Below are positions 63,505 to 64,000 of a stretch of DNA of 64,000 nt, piece after piece. The DNA comes from Thiosocius sp963753845 (GTDB taxonomy: Bacteria > Pseudomonadota > Gammaproteobacteria > Chromatiales > Chromatiaceae). Position numbers and translations under genes: made by a program. Numbering within the stretch: position 1 is the stretch's first letter; the number at the start of each line of letters is the position of its first letter. A model generated the notes under the pieces. It was not told the origin of the DNA. It did not search any database and was given only the letters and a program-made list of their open reading frames with translations. Location of the stretch: positions 124,001 through 188,000 of the forward strand of contig CAVWEI010000006.1 in the NCBI GenBank assembly GCA_963753845.1, written 5' to 3'.

Positions 63505-63511
63505 GAGCGGA

Positions 63512-63916
63512 TTACTGGGTGTCGAGTCTTGACATCAGGGCGAAGCTCTTGACGAATGGCCCGGCCATTCGCGGGTCCTTGATCATGCCTTTGAAATCGC
63601 CGGACAGGAATTTCAGCTTGCCCATGGCAAACGCGGTGCCGAGGCCGGCCATGCCGATGCCGTCGGATGCCCATTTCAGCCAGTTGTTGCGGTCGGCGCG
63701 CATGTCCCAATCGGGCTTGGTGCCGTCGTAGTCGCCTGCGCGCACGCATTCGCCGTTCTCCACGACGAACACACCGCGTGGCTGGTCTTCGTTCTTGAAC
63801 CCGCAGGTGATGACTGAATTGAAGCCGATCTCGGCAAGGCGGTCCTTGACCTCCGGGTCGGCGTTCCATTCGTCCTTAAGGCCGTTCATCCAGTCTGCGG
63901 AAAAGAGTTCTGCCAT
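63512..63916 (-). CDS. SCP2 sterol-binding domain-like protein
   Basis: 134 residues. The order is a helix (FSADWMNGLKDEWNADPEVKDRLAEIGF), a beta sheet (SVITCGFKNEDQPRGVFVVENGE), and a C-terminal phrase WASDGIGMAGLGTAFAMGKLKFLSGDFKGMIKDPRMAGPFVKSFALMSRL. That last element (tgklkvdGD) fits SCP2-type proteins, which bind lipids or acyl groups. Purine-rich GGAGGGC precedes the ATG. The remaining bases 63917-64000 hold nothing recognisable. Confidence 0.75.
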   Translation of the reverse strand: MAELFSADWMNGLKDEWNADPEVKDRLAEIGFNSVITCGFKNEDQPRGVFVVENGECVRAGDYDGTKPDWDMRADRNNWLKWASDGIGMAGLGTAFAMGKLKFLSGDFKGMIKDPRMAGPFVKSFALMSRLDTQ

Positions 63917-64000
63917 TCGTTTGCCCTCCTGAGGCGTGGATTAGAAAGTGGTTCAGGGTCTTGCCGTCATAAGATCCGGGCGTTGGGGAGGAACCAGCCA

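Overview
The window is high-GC, gene-dense chromosomal DNA from a gammaproteobacterium. The gene content points to the Chromatiales and related sulfur oxidisers: SurA/LptD/PdxA/ApaG/ApaH, YcgL, UbiK, ArfB, PilU, a Vfr/Crp-like regulator, an rpe-gph-trp locus, and a Gly/Tyr/Asn-rich protein that resembles the sulfur globule proteins of purple sulfur bacteria. The taxonomic placement is an inference from gene content only. No rRNA, tRNA, CRISPR array or intact insertion sequence was seen.

Layout. 0-8 kb: small membrane protein, LpxR-like outer-membrane enzyme, phosphohexomutase, PilZ protein, serB with neighbours, two Slp-type lipoproteins. 8-19 kb: iron alcohol dehydrogenase, pilU, MOSC and DUF1415 proteins, a TSUP carrier, arfB, a sugar dehydrogenase, an ABC-F ATPase, a ComM/YifB-like ATPase, ubiK. 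19-21.6 kb: a porin-glnK-amtB operon with a textbook sigma-54 promoter and NtrC-like sites. 21.7-27.3 kb: a RimK/RimB/M14 peptidase cluster, an MscS remnant, fructosamine kinase and an HNH endonuclease. 27.3-33.4 kb: priA, argS and a SPOR protein. 33.5-40.8 kb: rpe-gph-trpE-trpG-trpD-trpC, interrupted by four extra pieces of DNA. 40.8-51 kb: crp-like, osmC, VOC, a dead speD split by an ISL3-type remnant, apaH/apaG, pdxA-surA-lptD. 51-55.9 kb: amgK, then a compact HPr-rel-A-type cluster. 56-64 kb: TAXI binding protein, an ABC exporter pair, a hairpin-rich repeat region, a vWA/SEL1 pair, endonuclease I and an SCP2-like protein.

Most striking is the 52.2-55.2 kb cluster. It holds a protein with a Tat-like N-terminus and a Cys-rich C-terminus, a PqqD-like peptide-binding protein, an HprK-related kinase A and a nucleotidyltransferase. 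This is an essentially uncharacterised peptide- or protein-modification system. Every gene in it carries single-base indels (about a dozen in 3 kb), yet the restored frames couple perfectly at each junction. Only a few comparable indels (apaH, lptD, the vWA gene) occur in the rest of the window. The cluster is therefore either very recently inactivated or poorly sequenced.

The second theme is small insertions in the trp locus. A GxxExxY gene with repeat ends lies between rpe and gph. An empty derivative of the same repeat lies between trpD and trpC. A sulfur-globule-like gene with its own strong promoter lies between gph and trpE. A 400-bp segment flanked by a short direct repeat lies between trpE and trpG.
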